DNA from: CAILUG01 sp903844415
Lineage (GTDB): Bacteria > Pseudomonadota > Gammaproteobacteria > Pseudomonadales > Pseudohongiellaceae
Direction: 5' to 3'
DNA: 64,000 nt
Assembly (NCBI GenBank): GCA_947477655.1
Contig: CANJTS010000006.1
Location: 164,603 to 228,602, forward strand
In this document: positions 9,158 through 17,742 of the stretch, in pieces
Layout: each line of letters starts with the position of its first letter
How positions within the stretch are numbered: the first letter of the stretch is position 1
Made by a program: the position numbers and the translations under genes
The notes under the pieces: model-generated
Told to the model about the DNA's origin: nothing
Databases searched by the model: none
What the model saw: the letters and a program-made list of their open reading frames with translations, nothing else

Positions 9158-9604
9158 GCTGTTTCTCAACAAGGGTGGTTGTGTATCAGTATCTCAGATT
9201 CTAGCCAAGGCAAGCAGTTAAAAACAGCGCATTTCACCGCGTAATGCCGGCGTAACGAAGTCGAAACTTATTCGATGTAAATTCTTCGTAAAGCCATATT
9301 TTGAGATGCCAAATCTAGCAACCATGTTGATATAATAATTGCGTTTGATAGGGGTGCAAATTTTATTAAAGTTTGTGCAACCTAATATTCAGGCGTTTCC
9401 AGCGTGTTTTTCTAGAGCTGGCCCCTCCGGTGTTCTCCAGTCCTGCCAGTCAGGGCATCAAAAGAAAAATGAAAGTAGAACCAGGCAAGCAGTACAAAAA
9501 GTAGTAAAAAATTAAATAAAAAACAGAATGGGCTCCCAGTTAGTCAGGCTTGCCTGCGCTAACGGTTAGTGTGTGAATTTACAATTGACATGGAGAAATG
9601 GCGA
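9158..9604. other. 447-base intergenic region upstream of the cytochrome oxidase cluster
   Basis: No gene is supported here. It is AT-rich in the second half. A TATAAT at 9331-9336 could be a -10 element for the cox operon but has no convincing -35, which would imply a leader of about 265 bases. A Shine-Dalgarno GGAG at 9592-9595 supports the coxB start used below. No known riboswitch or strong terminator was recognised. Confidence 0.4.
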
Positions 9605-10747
9605 ATGTTGCCAAAGAACAAGCTGTGGCGCGGATTGGTCAGTGTCGTACTTGCTGTAGTTAGTACTGCCGCCTTGGCAGCGTGGGAACTGAACATGCCA
9701 CTGGGCATTACCAGTATCAGCCGGAAAACTTACAGCCTACACATGACTATTTTCTGGGTCTGCGTGGTTATAGGGGTACTCGTGTATGGCGTACTAGTTT
9801 ATTCGCTGTTCGCGTATCGTAAATCTAAAGGGGCAATTCCTGCCACTTTCACTCACAGCACCAAACTTGAAATGATCTGGACGACAATTCCTTTTGTCAT
9901 TCTCATCGTCATGGCTATTCCGGCCACTCAAGTGTTGACGCAGATCTACGACAGCTCTGAATCCGATCTCGACATTATGGTCACTGGCTACCAATGGCGC
10001 TGGCAATATCGGTATTTGACAGCAACCGGCGAGGAAGTTGTCTTTTTCAGTAACCTGGCGACGCCAGCTGAGCAAATTCAAAACATCGCTGCTAAAGGGG
10101 AAAATTATTTGCTGGAAGTAGATGCGCCCATGGTGGTTCCGGTTAACAAAAAAGTGCGCTTACTACTGACCTCTGCCGACGTAATTCATTCTTGGTGGGT
10201 GCCTGATCTGGCAGTGAAAAAAGATGCTGTACCTGGTTTTGTAAATGAATCCTGGTTCATTGCCGAACAGCCCGGCATATATCGTGGTCAATGTACCGAG
10301 TTATGTGGCAAGGATCATGGGTTTATGCCGATAGTCGTGCAGGTAATGGCAGAAGCCGACTACAACAACTGGATAGCAGACAAACAAAAAGCGGCTGCAG
10401 CCGTCGCGGAACTGGCCAATCAAGAGTGGAGCCTGGAGCAACTGGTCGCAAAAGGTCAAACCGTTTACACCACTTTCTGCATGGCTTGTCATCAACAAAA
10501 TGGTCAAGGTTTGCCGCCGGCATTTCCTTCTTTGCTTGGCAGTCCAATCGCCACCGGCCCAATTGGCGATCATGTAGCTATCGTGATCAATGGTCGTCCG
10601 GGCACAGCGATGTCGGCTTATGGCGCATTGCTAAGTCCGGTGGATATCGCCGCCGTGGTTACCTACGAGCGTAATGCATTTGGTAACACCATGGGCGACA
10701 TGATCACTCCAGTTGAGATATTGCAACTGCAGGCTGCTGGTGAATAA
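9605..10747 (+). CDS. coxB: Cytochrome c oxidase subunit II with fused cytochrome c domain
   Basis: Subunit II receives electrons through the dinuclear CuA centre and passes them to subunit I. The 380-residue protein has a signal-like N terminus (7-25), two membrane helices (about 45-65 and 84-105), the CuA ligand cluster with Cys230, Cys234 and nearby His and Met (CTELCGKDHGFMP), and a C-terminal class I cytochrome c domain with CMACH at 292-296. The fusion is the caa3-type architecture. The ATG at 9605 is chosen because GGAG precedes it by 9 bases; upstream in-frame starts are weaker. First gene of the oxidase cluster. Confidence 0.95.
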   Translation: MLPKNKLWRGLVSVVLAVVSTAALAAWELNMPLGITSISRKTYSLHMTIFWVCVVIGVLVYGVLVYSLFAYRKSKGAIPATFTHSTKLEMIWTTIPFVILIVMAIPATQVLTQIYDSSESDLDIMVTGYQWRWQYRYLTATGEEVVFFSNLATPAEQIQNIAAKGENYLLEVDAPMVVPVNKKVRLLLTSADVIHSWWVPDLAVKKDAVPGFVNESWFIAEQPGIYRGQCTELCGKDHGFMPIVVQVMAEADYNNWIADKQKAAAAVAELANQEWSLEQLVAKGQTVYTTFCMACHQQNGQGLPPAFPSLLGSPIATGPIGDHVAIVINGRPGTAMSAYGALLSPVDIAAVVTYERNAFGNTMGDMITPVEILQLQAAGE

Positions 10748-10808
10748 GCAGCTCACAAGCACCCAACCCCAACATAAAGCACTAATACAAGTTTAAGGAA
10801 TCAAACAA

Positions 10809-12380
10809 ATGGCGATAGGACACGACGATCATCACCATGGCCCAGCCAAAGGCATTACGCGCTGGCTGTACACCACCAACCACAAAGACATAGGCTCGAT
10901 GTATTTGTGGTTCAGTTTTGCCATGTTTCTGCTGGGCGGTACGTTTGCGCTGGTGATTCGTGCCGAATTGTTTCAGCCTGGTTTGCAGTTTGTTGAACCG
11001 AGCTTTTTTAACCAGATGACTACCATGCACGGGTTGGTGATGGTTTTTGGCGCGGTAATGCCGGCATTTGTTGGCCTGGCAAACTGGATGATTCCACTGA
11101 TGATTGGTGCGCCCGACATGGCGTTGCCTCGCATGAACAACTGGAGCTTCTGGATTTTACCGTTTGCATTTGCAATGTTGTCATCCACTTTATTGATGGA
11201 TGCAGGCGGCCCTAATTTTGGTTGGACTTTCTACGCGCCGTTATCCACGACCTACGCTCCGTCTACCGTTACCTTCTTCATCTTCGCCATTCACATTATG
11301 GGCGCCTCATCGATCATGGGTGCCATCAACATTATCGCCACCATCCAAAATCTGCGTGCGCCCGGTATGACTTACATGAAAATGCCGATGTTTGTTTGGA
11401 CCTGGTTGATTACTGCGTATTTGTTGATTGCGGTAATGCCGGTGCTGGCAGGTGTGGTAACGATGATGTTGTTCGATATTCACTTTGGTACAAGCTTTTT
11501 CAGTGCGGCCGGAGGTGGCGACCCAGTGTTGTTCCAGCATGTTTTCTGGTTCTTCGGTCATCCCGAGGTGTACATCATGATTCTGCCAGCATTCGGCGTC
11601 GTGTCTGAAATCATCCCGACCTTTTCGCGCAAAAAATTGTTTGGTTACGACTCGATGGTATATGCCACATCCTCCATCGCGTTTCTGTCTTTCATAGTAT
11701 GGGCGCATCACATGTTTACCACGGGTATGCCCTTGGCCGGTGAATTGTTCTTCATGTACGCAACCATGCTGATCGCGATACCAACGGGAGTGAAAGTATT
11801 TAACTGGATCACCACCATGTTCCGCGGCTCCATAAGTTTTGAAACACCGATGTTGTTTGCAATTGCCTTTGTCGTGTTGTTCACCATGGGCGGCTTTACT
11901 GGTTTGATGTTGGCAATTGCACCTGCAGACTTCCAATACCACGATACATATTTCGTGGTTGCCCACTTTCATTATGTGCTGGTGCCGGGCGCTATTTTTT
12001 CCATCATGGCGGCTGCCTACTATTGGTTGCCAAAATGGACGGGCAATATGTATGACGAAACTTTGGGCAAATTACATTTTTGGCTGTCGTTCGTTGGCAT
12101 AAACGTATTGTTTTTTCCACAGCATTTCCTAGGTTTGGCGGGCATGCCACGCCGTATTCCCGACTATGCATTGCAATTTGCAGACTTCAACATGGTGTCG
12201 AGTATTGGCGCATTTATTTTCGGCTTCAGTCAGCTGCTCTTTTTGTTCATCGTGGTTAATACCGTGAGGGGCGGCAAGAAGGCGACAAGCCAGGTATGGG
12301 AAAGTGCCGAAGGATTGGAGTGGACTGTGCCCTCCCCAGCGCCGTATCACACGTTTAGCACGCCCCCGTCCATTCAATAA
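10809..12380 (+). CDS. coxA: Cytochrome c oxidase subunit I
   Basis: Subunit I is the catalytic heme-copper subunit that reduces O2 to water and pumps protons. The 523-residue protein has the twelve-helix pattern of the family. Heme and copper ligands are visible: HGLVMVFGAVMP (low-spin heme His), GHPEVYIMILP with the cross-linked His-Tyr and the proton-channel Glu, the HH pair in WAHHMFTTG, and HFHYVLVPG with the two heme axial histidines. The Glu of GHPEVY marks an A1-type oxidase. It lies 61 bases after coxB. Confidence 0.98.
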   Translation: MAIGHDDHHHGPAKGITRWLYTTNHKDIGSMYLWFSFAMFLLGGTFALVIRAELFQPGLQFVEPSFFNQMTTMHGLVMVFGAVMPAFVGLANWMIPLMIGAPDMALPRMNNWSFWILPFAFAMLSSTLLMDAGGPNFGWTFYAPLSTTYAPSTVTFFIFAIHIMGASSIMGAINIIATIQNLRAPGMTYMKMPMFVWTWLITAYLLIAVMPVLAGVVTMMLFDIHFGTSFFSAAGGGDPVLFQHVFWFFGHPEVYIMILPAFGVVSEIIPTFSRKKLFGYDSMVYATSSIAFLSFIVWAHHMFTTGMPLAGELFFMYATMLIAIPTGVKVFNWITTMFRGSISFETPMLFAIAFVVLFTMGGFTGLMLAIAPADFQYHDTYFVVAHFHYVLVPGAIFSIMAAAYYWLPKWTGNMYDETLGKLHFWLSFVGINVLFFPQHFLGLAGMPRRIPDYALQFADFNMVSSIGAFIFGFSQLLFLFIVVNTVRGGKKATSQVWESAEGLEWTVPSPAPYHTFSTPPSIQ

Positions 12381-12398
12381 TAGCAATGACACTAGCGT

Positions 12399-12983
12399 AT
12401 GAAAGATAGCCACACAAATTTACAGCAGGAACAGCGCACGGGTCGTGTGCTTGCCAAATTAGTAGTAATAGTAGTGGGCATGTTCGGCTTTGGTTTCGCG
12501 CTAGTGCCTATTTATGACGTGTTCTGTGACATCACCGGGCTTAACGGAAAAACTGGAGCGCGTACTACCTACACTGCTGCGACTGTCGCAGTCGACCAGG
12601 AGCGAACTGTAACCGTGCAGTTTACGGCCAATAACAATGCAGGCATGAGCTGGGAATTTCACCCGATGGTTAATCAGGTTGAGATACATCCTGGACAACT
12701 GACAGAAGTAAAATTTTATGCACGTAATCCCTCATCGGTTGCCATGGTTGCACAGGCAGTACCGAGTGTTGTGCCGTTTATCGCGGCTGACTATCTGCAT
12801 AAAACCGAATGTTTTTGTTTTACCCAGCAGACTCTTGCTGGGGGCGCGTTTGTAGAAATGCCGGTGATTTTTTACTTAGATCCGGCCATTCCCGCTGAGG
12901 TCAGCAAACTGACTTTGTCGTATACCTTGTTCGACGTAACAACAAATTTTATTAATGCAGGCAGCAACCTGACTGCAAACTAA
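12399..12983 (+). CDS. ctaG: Cytochrome c oxidase copper-assembly protein CtaG/Cox11
   Basis: CtaG delivers copper to the CuB site of subunit I. The 194-residue protein has one N-terminal membrane helix (about 20-40), the conserved YDVFCDITGLNGKT segment after it, and the copper-binding CFCF motif in a periplasmic immunoglobulin-like domain. Its place between coxA and coxC is typical of proteobacterial cox operons. Confidence 0.95.
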   Translation: MKDSHTNLQQEQRTGRVLAKLVVIVVGMFGFGFALVPIYDVFCDITGLNGKTGARTTYTAATVAVDQERTVTVQFTANNNAGMSWEFHPMVNQVEIHPGQLTEVKFYARNPSSVAMVAQAVPSVVPFIAADYLHKTECFCFTQQTLAGGAFVEMPVIFYLDPAIPAEVSKLTLSYTLFDVTTNFINAGSNLTAN

Positions 12984-13009
12984 ACACAAGATTGAGGATG
13001 GTTAGACCC

Positions 13010-13945
13010 ATGGCGCATGCAGCAAAAGAAGAAGTAAGCAACGGCTACGAATCTTATTATGTACCCGAGCAGTCCAAATTTCCGATCTGGGCTTCTTTTG
13101 GGTTGTTTCTCATGGTGTTTGGCTTGGCCAATACCCTCAACGACATCAAGGCCGATGTTAGTGCCACCACCTCCAGCTGGTTGGCGTTTAGTGGGTTTTT
13201 TATCTTGTCCTGTGTGTTGTATAGCTGGTTTGCCACACAAATCCGCGAAAATAACCAAGGTCTGCCAAGTGCCCAGCTCAAACATTCTTATGTGCTTGCC
13301 ATGTACTGGTTTATTTTTTCCGAAGTAATGTTTTTCTGTGCGTTTTTTGGCGCCTTGTATTATGTGCGTAATCTATCGGTGCCCTGGTTGGGCGGCGAAG
13401 GTGCCAAAGGCGTGGCGGCCATGTTGTGGCCAAATTTTGAGCCCATCTGGCCAGTTATTGCCAACCCCAATCCGGAACTTTTTGAAAATCCGGAGGAGTC
13501 CATGGCCTGGAAAGGTTTTGGCAAAGCACTGCATTATTTGCCGCTGTGGAACACGATCTTACTGTTGAGCTCTAGTGTCACCGTTCATATTGCACACACA
13601 GGGTTAAAAGATAACAATCGTAAAAAACTGATTACCTGGTTGAGTTTAACGGTGTTACTGGGTGTGGTGTTTTTATTTTTACAGACGCAGGAATATAGCG
13701 AAGCGTATTCAGAGCTTGGCTTAACCCTGAATTCTGGCATTTATGGTTCTACTTTTTTTCTGTTGACAGGCTTTCACGGTTTTCACGTAACACTCGGTAC
13801 TTTTATGTTGTCCGTGATGCTGCTCCGTGCCATCAAAGGCCATTTCAAACCCGAAGATCATTTTGGGTTTGAAGCCGCGTCTTGGTATTGGCATTTTGTA
13901 GATGTGGTGTGGGTGTGTCTGTTTCTGTTCGTCTACATTTTGTAG
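13010..13945 (+). CDS. coxC: Cytochrome c oxidase subunit III
   Basis: Subunit III is a membrane subunit that stabilises the oxidase core. The 311-residue protein contains about seven predicted helices, with the family segments EVMFFCAFFGALYY, GFHGFHVTLGT and WYWHFVDVVWV near the C terminus. I chose the ATG at 13010 (MAHAAKEEV); an in-frame ATG at 12998 overlaps the probable Shine-Dalgarno sequence. It follows ctaG and completes the structural genes of the oxidase. Confidence 0.95.
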   Translation: MAHAAKEEVSNGYESYYVPEQSKFPIWASFGLFLMVFGLANTLNDIKADVSATTSSWLAFSGFFILSCVLYSWFATQIRENNQGLPSAQLKHSYVLAMYWFIFSEVMFFCAFFGALYYVRNLSVPWLGGEGAKGVAAMLWPNFEPIWPVIANPNPELFENPEESMAWKGFGKALHYLPLWNTILLLSSSVTVHIAHTGLKDNNRKKLITWLSLTVLLGVVFLFLQTQEYSEAYSELGLTLNSGIYGSTFFLLTGFHGFHVTLGTFMLSVMLLRAIKGHFKPEDHFGFEAASWYWHFVDVVWVCLFLFVYIL

Positions 13946-13992
13946 AAATGCAGCGCGACTCTATCCTACTGCCTTAAAAAAAGTTACAGCAA

Positions 13993-14202
13993 TCACCGGA
14001 GCCAGGGCGCATCTAGTATCAACTCGCCTGACATCACGCCCCAGGTGATGCAAACGATCAGCAACACAGCCAGTGTTACTCTGACACCAAGGGCAACATG
14101 AGTGCGACGGCCAAGGCCTTGATCCTTGTAAAAAAATACGGCGCTGCTAGCCAAGCTGAGGATGATGGCAATAAGTAATAATACGATGATGATTTTGAGC
14201 AT
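13993..14202 (-). CDS. Small twin-helix membrane protein (DUF2909-like)
   Basis: The 69-residue protein consists mostly of two membrane helices (about residues 3-22 and 41-60) joined by a short polar loop with YKDQGLGRRTHVAL. This matches the small DUF2909 proteins that sit between coxC and surf1 in Pseudomonas-type cox clusters, where they are also transcribed against the neighbours. Function is unknown; an oxidase assembly role is only suggested by position. The ATG giving MLKIIIVLLL is chosen over a 20-residue extension. Confidence 0.8.
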   Translation of the reverse strand: MLKIIIVLLLIAIILSLASSAVFFYKDQGLGRRTHVALGVRVTLAVLLIVCITWGVMSGELILDAPWLR

Positions 14203-14318
14203 AGTGGGTGGGGTGTTTGGCGAGTGTGTCAGCCCATAGTAACAAACTACGGGATATCTCAATAAATTCCATGCTCCTTTGGTGTTAGAGAGCCCCTTCT
14301 AAGCGCCGGTACTTCAAT

Positions 14319-15047
14319 ATGTTGGCAAAGCTGGGCCACAAGCGGTTCGACTGGAAACTTACCTTGTTAGTGTTGGTGTTGTGTCCCGTGTTGGTGAGTT
14401 TGGGGTTTTGGCAGTTGCAACGCGAGCAAGAAAAAATCGATCTTCTAAACCTCTATACGGAACGTCAGCAACAAGCGCCCGTCGACATCGCGCAGCTTGA
14501 TCCACTAGAAGACCTGTCTTATCGGCAAGTAACTATCGCCGGCAGTTTCGATAACACCCATGTGTTTTTACTCGACAACAAAACATATCAGGGTCAACCA
14601 GGATATGAAGTTATTGTGCCCTTGCACACCACCGCAGGAACGGTGGCATTTATCAACCGCGGTTGGATTCCCCAGGGTCAATATCGGGACCAGCTGCCGG
14701 CAATCGCTAGCGTCTTTGGGGAGGTGTCTCTCACCGGAAGCGTTTACGTTGCAGTGGGCAAGCAGCTGGTACTTGGAACAGAGTTGGCCGCCCAAGGTTG
14801 GCCTAAAGTAATTCAAACGCTTGAACCTGCCGCGTTATTTACGCTGGCAGGTAAAGACGAACGCTTACCGTTATTTCCTTTCAGTATTCGTCTTGCCCAA
14901 ACCAGTCCACATGTGTTCATGCGTAACTGGCCGGCAATTACCACCTCACCAGAAAAACATCGAGGCTACGCAGTACAATGGTTTGCAATGGCGGCAACCT
15001 TGCTAGGGCTCTTTCTGTATTACAGCCTACGATCTACCCAAAAATAA
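14319..15047 (+). CDS. SURF1-family oxidase assembly protein
   Basis: SURF1 proteins help insert heme a into subunit I. The 242-residue protein has two terminal membrane helices (about 14-34 and 218-237) flanking a periplasmic domain, with the typical GFWQLQREQEK after helix 1, the RGW segment (INRGWIPQG) and a C-terminal GYAVQWFAMA helix. The arrangement and position in the cox cluster make the assignment firm. Confidence 0.92.
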   Translation: MLAKLGHKRFDWKLTLLVLVLCPVLVSLGFWQLQREQEKIDLLNLYTERQQQAPVDIAQLDPLEDLSYRQVTIAGSFDNTHVFLLDNKTYQGQPGYEVIVPLHTTAGTVAFINRGWIPQGQYRDQLPAIASVFGEVSLTGSVYVAVGKQLVLGTELAAQGWPKVIQTLEPAALFTLAGKDERLPLFPFSIRLAQTSPHVFMRNWPAITTSPEKHRGYAVQWFAMAATLLGLFLYYSLRSTQK

Positions 15048-15103
15048 ACGTGGGAAGAAAGCCCAACTGCCCACTCCAGACCACTCCAAACAGATTTTTC
15101 ACC

Positions 15104-15748
15104 ATGGACATTAATAAACTTAAACTAACTTTTCTATTATTAATTGCAGTGGTGCCGATCAGTCTGGCTACCTGGGTATTTAGTTTACGCGAAGTGCAAG
15201 GCGTAAATAAAACCACCAATAAGGGGCAATTACTGTCCCCAATTATTGATATCACTGCATTTGATTTTCGCGATGTAGAAGGGCGTAGCGCGTATGTTTC
15301 ATTCGAAGACACCGTCAGCAAGGTCTTGCCTAAGGATTATAGTCCGCAGCCTTGGCGCTTGATTTATCTGGGCGCTCCGGTGTGTGATGCTGTTTGTACC
15401 GAGCGTCTGTATTTTTTACGGCAATTGCACATTCGTTTAAACGCCGAGTCCAAACGGGTTGAACGGGTTTATGCGCAAGTCAGCAACACCTTAGATACCT
15501 TGCCGGAAGTAACTAAAGCACACTTTTCCGAGCAGCAGCCAGACCTAAAAATTGTTTATGCCCTCACGCCGACAGTACAAGCACTACTCACACCCACCCT
15601 AACAAACGGTAGTAACCCCATCACCTCACATTATATTTATGTAGTCGATCCTCTGGGGAATGTGATGATGTTTTTCACACCCGAAAACACCCCTGAACAA
15701 ATTCTTTCTGATCTCGATAAGCTGCTCGATCAAAGCAGTGTGGGATAA
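15104..15748 (+). CDS. Membrane-anchored thioredoxin-fold-like protein of the cox cluster
   Basis: The 214-residue protein has one N-terminal membrane helix (about 8-28) and a periplasmic domain. A CxxxC pair (CDAVC, Cys94 and Cys98) stands after a hydrophobic strand (WRLIYLGAPV), and a distal VDPLGNVMMFF strand is present; both resemble Sco copper proteins in layout. Genes at this position between surf1 and ctaA are usually annotated hypothetical. A copper or thiol role in CuA assembly is an inference. I do not see a clear equivalent of the Sco copper-ligand histidine. Start chosen at MDINKLK; the longer frame reads into surf1. Confidence 0.7.
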   Translation: MDINKLKLTFLLLIAVVPISLATWVFSLREVQGVNKTTNKGQLLSPIIDITAFDFRDVEGRSAYVSFEDTVSKVLPKDYSPQPWRLIYLGAPVCDAVCTERLYFLRQLHIRLNAESKRVERVYAQVSNTLDTLPEVTKAHFSEQQPDLKIVYALTPTVQALLTPTLTNGSNPITSHYIYVVDPLGNVMMFFTPENTPEQILSDLDKLLDQSSVG

Positions 15749-15794
15749 TATGGGACAGTAGGCTTTCACCATTTTTGGACAATATGGAACCTTT

Positions 15795-16826
15795 ATGCTC
15801 AGCTCTAAATCGTCTTATAACCTAGCCTTAGGTGCTACAGCGCTAGCGTTGTGTGTAGTGATCCTTGGTGCTTTTACGCGTTTGGCGGATGCCGGACTCG
15901 GTTGCCCGGACTGGCCCGGCTGTTACGGCCTTGCTATTTGGCCGCAGTCCAGTGCACAGATTACGCAAGCCGAGCTGTCATTTCCCGAAGCGCCGTTCGA
16001 ACTACATAAAGCTTGGCCAGAAATGGTGCATCGTTATTTCGCCAGTACACTTGGATTGGTGATCGTGGCCATCAGTTTTATGGCCTGGCGCAAGCGCAAG
16101 GTGCCCGGTCAACCATTCAAATTGCCTTTGTTTTTATTGCTGCTGGTTATCGCGCAAGGGATGTTTGGTATGTGGACAGTCACTCTCAGATTATGGCCGC
16201 AGGTAGTGACCACACATTTGCTCGGGGGCTTCGCCACGCTCAGTCTGTTGTGGCTGCTGGTGTTGCGTTTGCAAAATCGTCCCTGGGCTGCGCCGAATAT
16301 TCCCCTGCATCACTGGCAAAAACTAAAATCTTTGGCGCTGATCGGATTGCTGTTGGTGATAATACAAATTGCCCTCGGTGGTTGGACCAGTTCCAATTAT
16401 GCAGCGCTTGCATGCCCCCAATTACCGACTTGTCAGGGTCGCTGGTTGCCACCAATGGACGTAGCGACTGGCTTCAACGTACTGCAGGAAATTGGGCCCA
16501 ACTATTTAGGTGGTCAATTGGATGGCAGTGCCAGAGTTGCCATTCATATGATGCATCGTATCGGCGCTGTGGTGGTGTCTGTCTATTTAATTTTTTTGCT
16601 CAGTCAGTTGTATCGTCACGCCGGGGGCTCGCTTTTGCACAGGCCTTTGTACAGGCAAGCGCATGTCATTGCAGGTTTGCTTGGTGTGCAAGTGTTGCTG
16701 GGCATGAGCAATATCATTTGGCAACTACCGTTGGCGGTAGCAGTGGCACACAATGCGGGGGGTGCCTTGTTACTGCTGGCGCTGGTCACGCTCAATTATC
16801 GGCTGCGCAAAAATATCACTGAGTAA
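15795..16826 (+). CDS. ctaA: Heme A synthase
   Basis: CtaA/Cox15 oxidises the C8 methyl of heme O to a formyl group, giving heme A for the oxidase. The 343-residue protein has about eight membrane helices in two pseudo-repeats and shows GAFTRLADAGLGCPDWPGCYG near the N terminus, ELHKAWPEMVHRYFA with a heme-ligand His, and HMMHRIGAVVV in the second half. It needs heme O from CyoE/CtaB, whose gene is not found next to it. Confidence 0.95.
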   Translation: MLSSKSSYNLALGATALALCVVILGAFTRLADAGLGCPDWPGCYGLAIWPQSSAQITQAELSFPEAPFELHKAWPEMVHRYFASTLGLVIVAISFMAWRKRKVPGQPFKLPLFLLLLVIAQGMFGMWTVTLRLWPQVVTTHLLGGFATLSLLWLLVLRLQNRPWAAPNIPLHHWQKLKSLALIGLLLVIIQIALGGWTSSNYAALACPQLPTCQGRWLPPMDVATGFNVLQEIGPNYLGGQLDGSARVAIHMMHRIGAVVVSVYLIFLLSQLYRHAGGSLLHRPLYRQAHVIAGLLGVQVLLGMSNIIWQLPLAVAVAHNAGGALLLLALVTLNYRLRKNITE

Positions 16827-16855
16827 CCGTACATGTTTTCTCTTGAACGCTATTT

Positions 16856-17494
16856 ATGACAAAGAATGTCGCTAGAACAGTTATAGGTTGTATCGCGTTT
16901 ATGGCCTTGTTGGTGGGGTTGCTGGTCAACCGTGTGCTGACACCACCTCTCTTGAGCAATGCACAGTTGGCAGAACAGGGCCTGTTTGTTTATGACGTGC
17001 CGCGCAAGATCCAAGACTTCAACTTGTTAGATCACGAGGGCAAACCATTTGCAAACTCGCAGCTGGTCGGTCAGTGGTCGATGGTGTTTTTTGGTTACAC
17101 AACGTGTCCTGATGTTTGTCCACTTACCCTTGCAGCTATCCGTCAGTTCAAGCAGTTAATGCAGGAAAAAGACAGTGCCCTGCCTATCCAAGTAACCTTT
17201 ATCACTGTTGATCCACAGCGCGACACGCCGGAAAAACTTGCCGCATATGTGCATTATTTTGGCGACGACTACCTCGGTGTTACAGGCGCATACATCGACA
17301 TATTTACATTTGCCCGCCAATTGAACGTAGCCTTTGGATATCAACCGGTAGAAAATGGCGACTATCTAGTTAGTCACAGTGGCGAGATTATGCTGATCAA
17401 TCCCAATGGCGATTTTCATGGCTTCTTCAAATTGCCACACACGCCTGAGCGTATGGCAGCTAATTTTTCAGCGGTACTTGGCACTTGGCAATAG
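16856..17494 (+). CDS. SCO1/SenC copper chaperone
   Basis: Sco proteins are membrane-anchored thioredoxin-fold copper chaperones for the CuA site of subunit II. The 212-residue protein has one N-terminal helix (about 8-28), the copper-binding CPDVC motif at Cys84/Cys88, and His174 in YLVSHSGEIMLINP, the three expected ligands. It follows ctaA by 29 bases and closes the oxidase cluster. Confidence 0.94.
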   Translation: MTKNVARTVIGCIAFMALLVGLLVNRVLTPPLLSNAQLAEQGLFVYDVPRKIQDFNLLDHEGKPFANSQLVGQWSMVFFGYTTCPDVCPLTLAAIRQFKQLMQEKDSALPIQVTFITVDPQRDTPEKLAAYVHYFGDDYLGVTGAYIDIFTFARQLNVAFGYQPVENGDYLVSHSGEIMLINPNGDFHGFFKLPHTPERMAANFSAVLGTWQ

Positions 17495-17742
17495 GGCTAA
17501 AGCTTAATATTGGAACGATGATGCGCTCCAATAAACCAAACCAAGTTAAGAAAAAAATAATCGCAACGGAAGAACAGAAACAAAATCTCTAAAAAAACGG
17601 ATATTTGTATAAATATTCAATTTTAGGTAAGGTAAGTTTGATTGTTTCTAGTCTCATAGAAAAAACCGTAGGGCTTAATAGCTTAGCCACTTGTTTTGCA
17701 GTTGCAGTTCATGCCTCTAATTTTAACTCAGGAGTAGGTGAA

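Noticed and set aside
9515..9540. AAAAAACA...GGGCTCCCAG, similar to a stretch near 63077-63102
   Set aside because: The shared core is short, the rest differs, and neither copy sits in a consistent place relative to promoter or start; chance similarity is most likely.
11307..11972. A 221-codon open frame antisense to coxA
   Set aside because: It lies wholly within the well-conserved coxA gene, is rich in His, Cys and Gln typical of a shadow frame, and has no ribosome site or known domain.
16013..16822. A 269-codon open frame in another frame of ctaA
   Set aside because: It overlaps a clear heme A synthase along its length, and its Cys/Ser/Arg-rich composition is that of a frame shadow.
17509..17532. 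ATTGGA / TCCAAT hairpin after sco as terminator
   Set aside because: There is no T-run on either strand and the stem is AT-rich.
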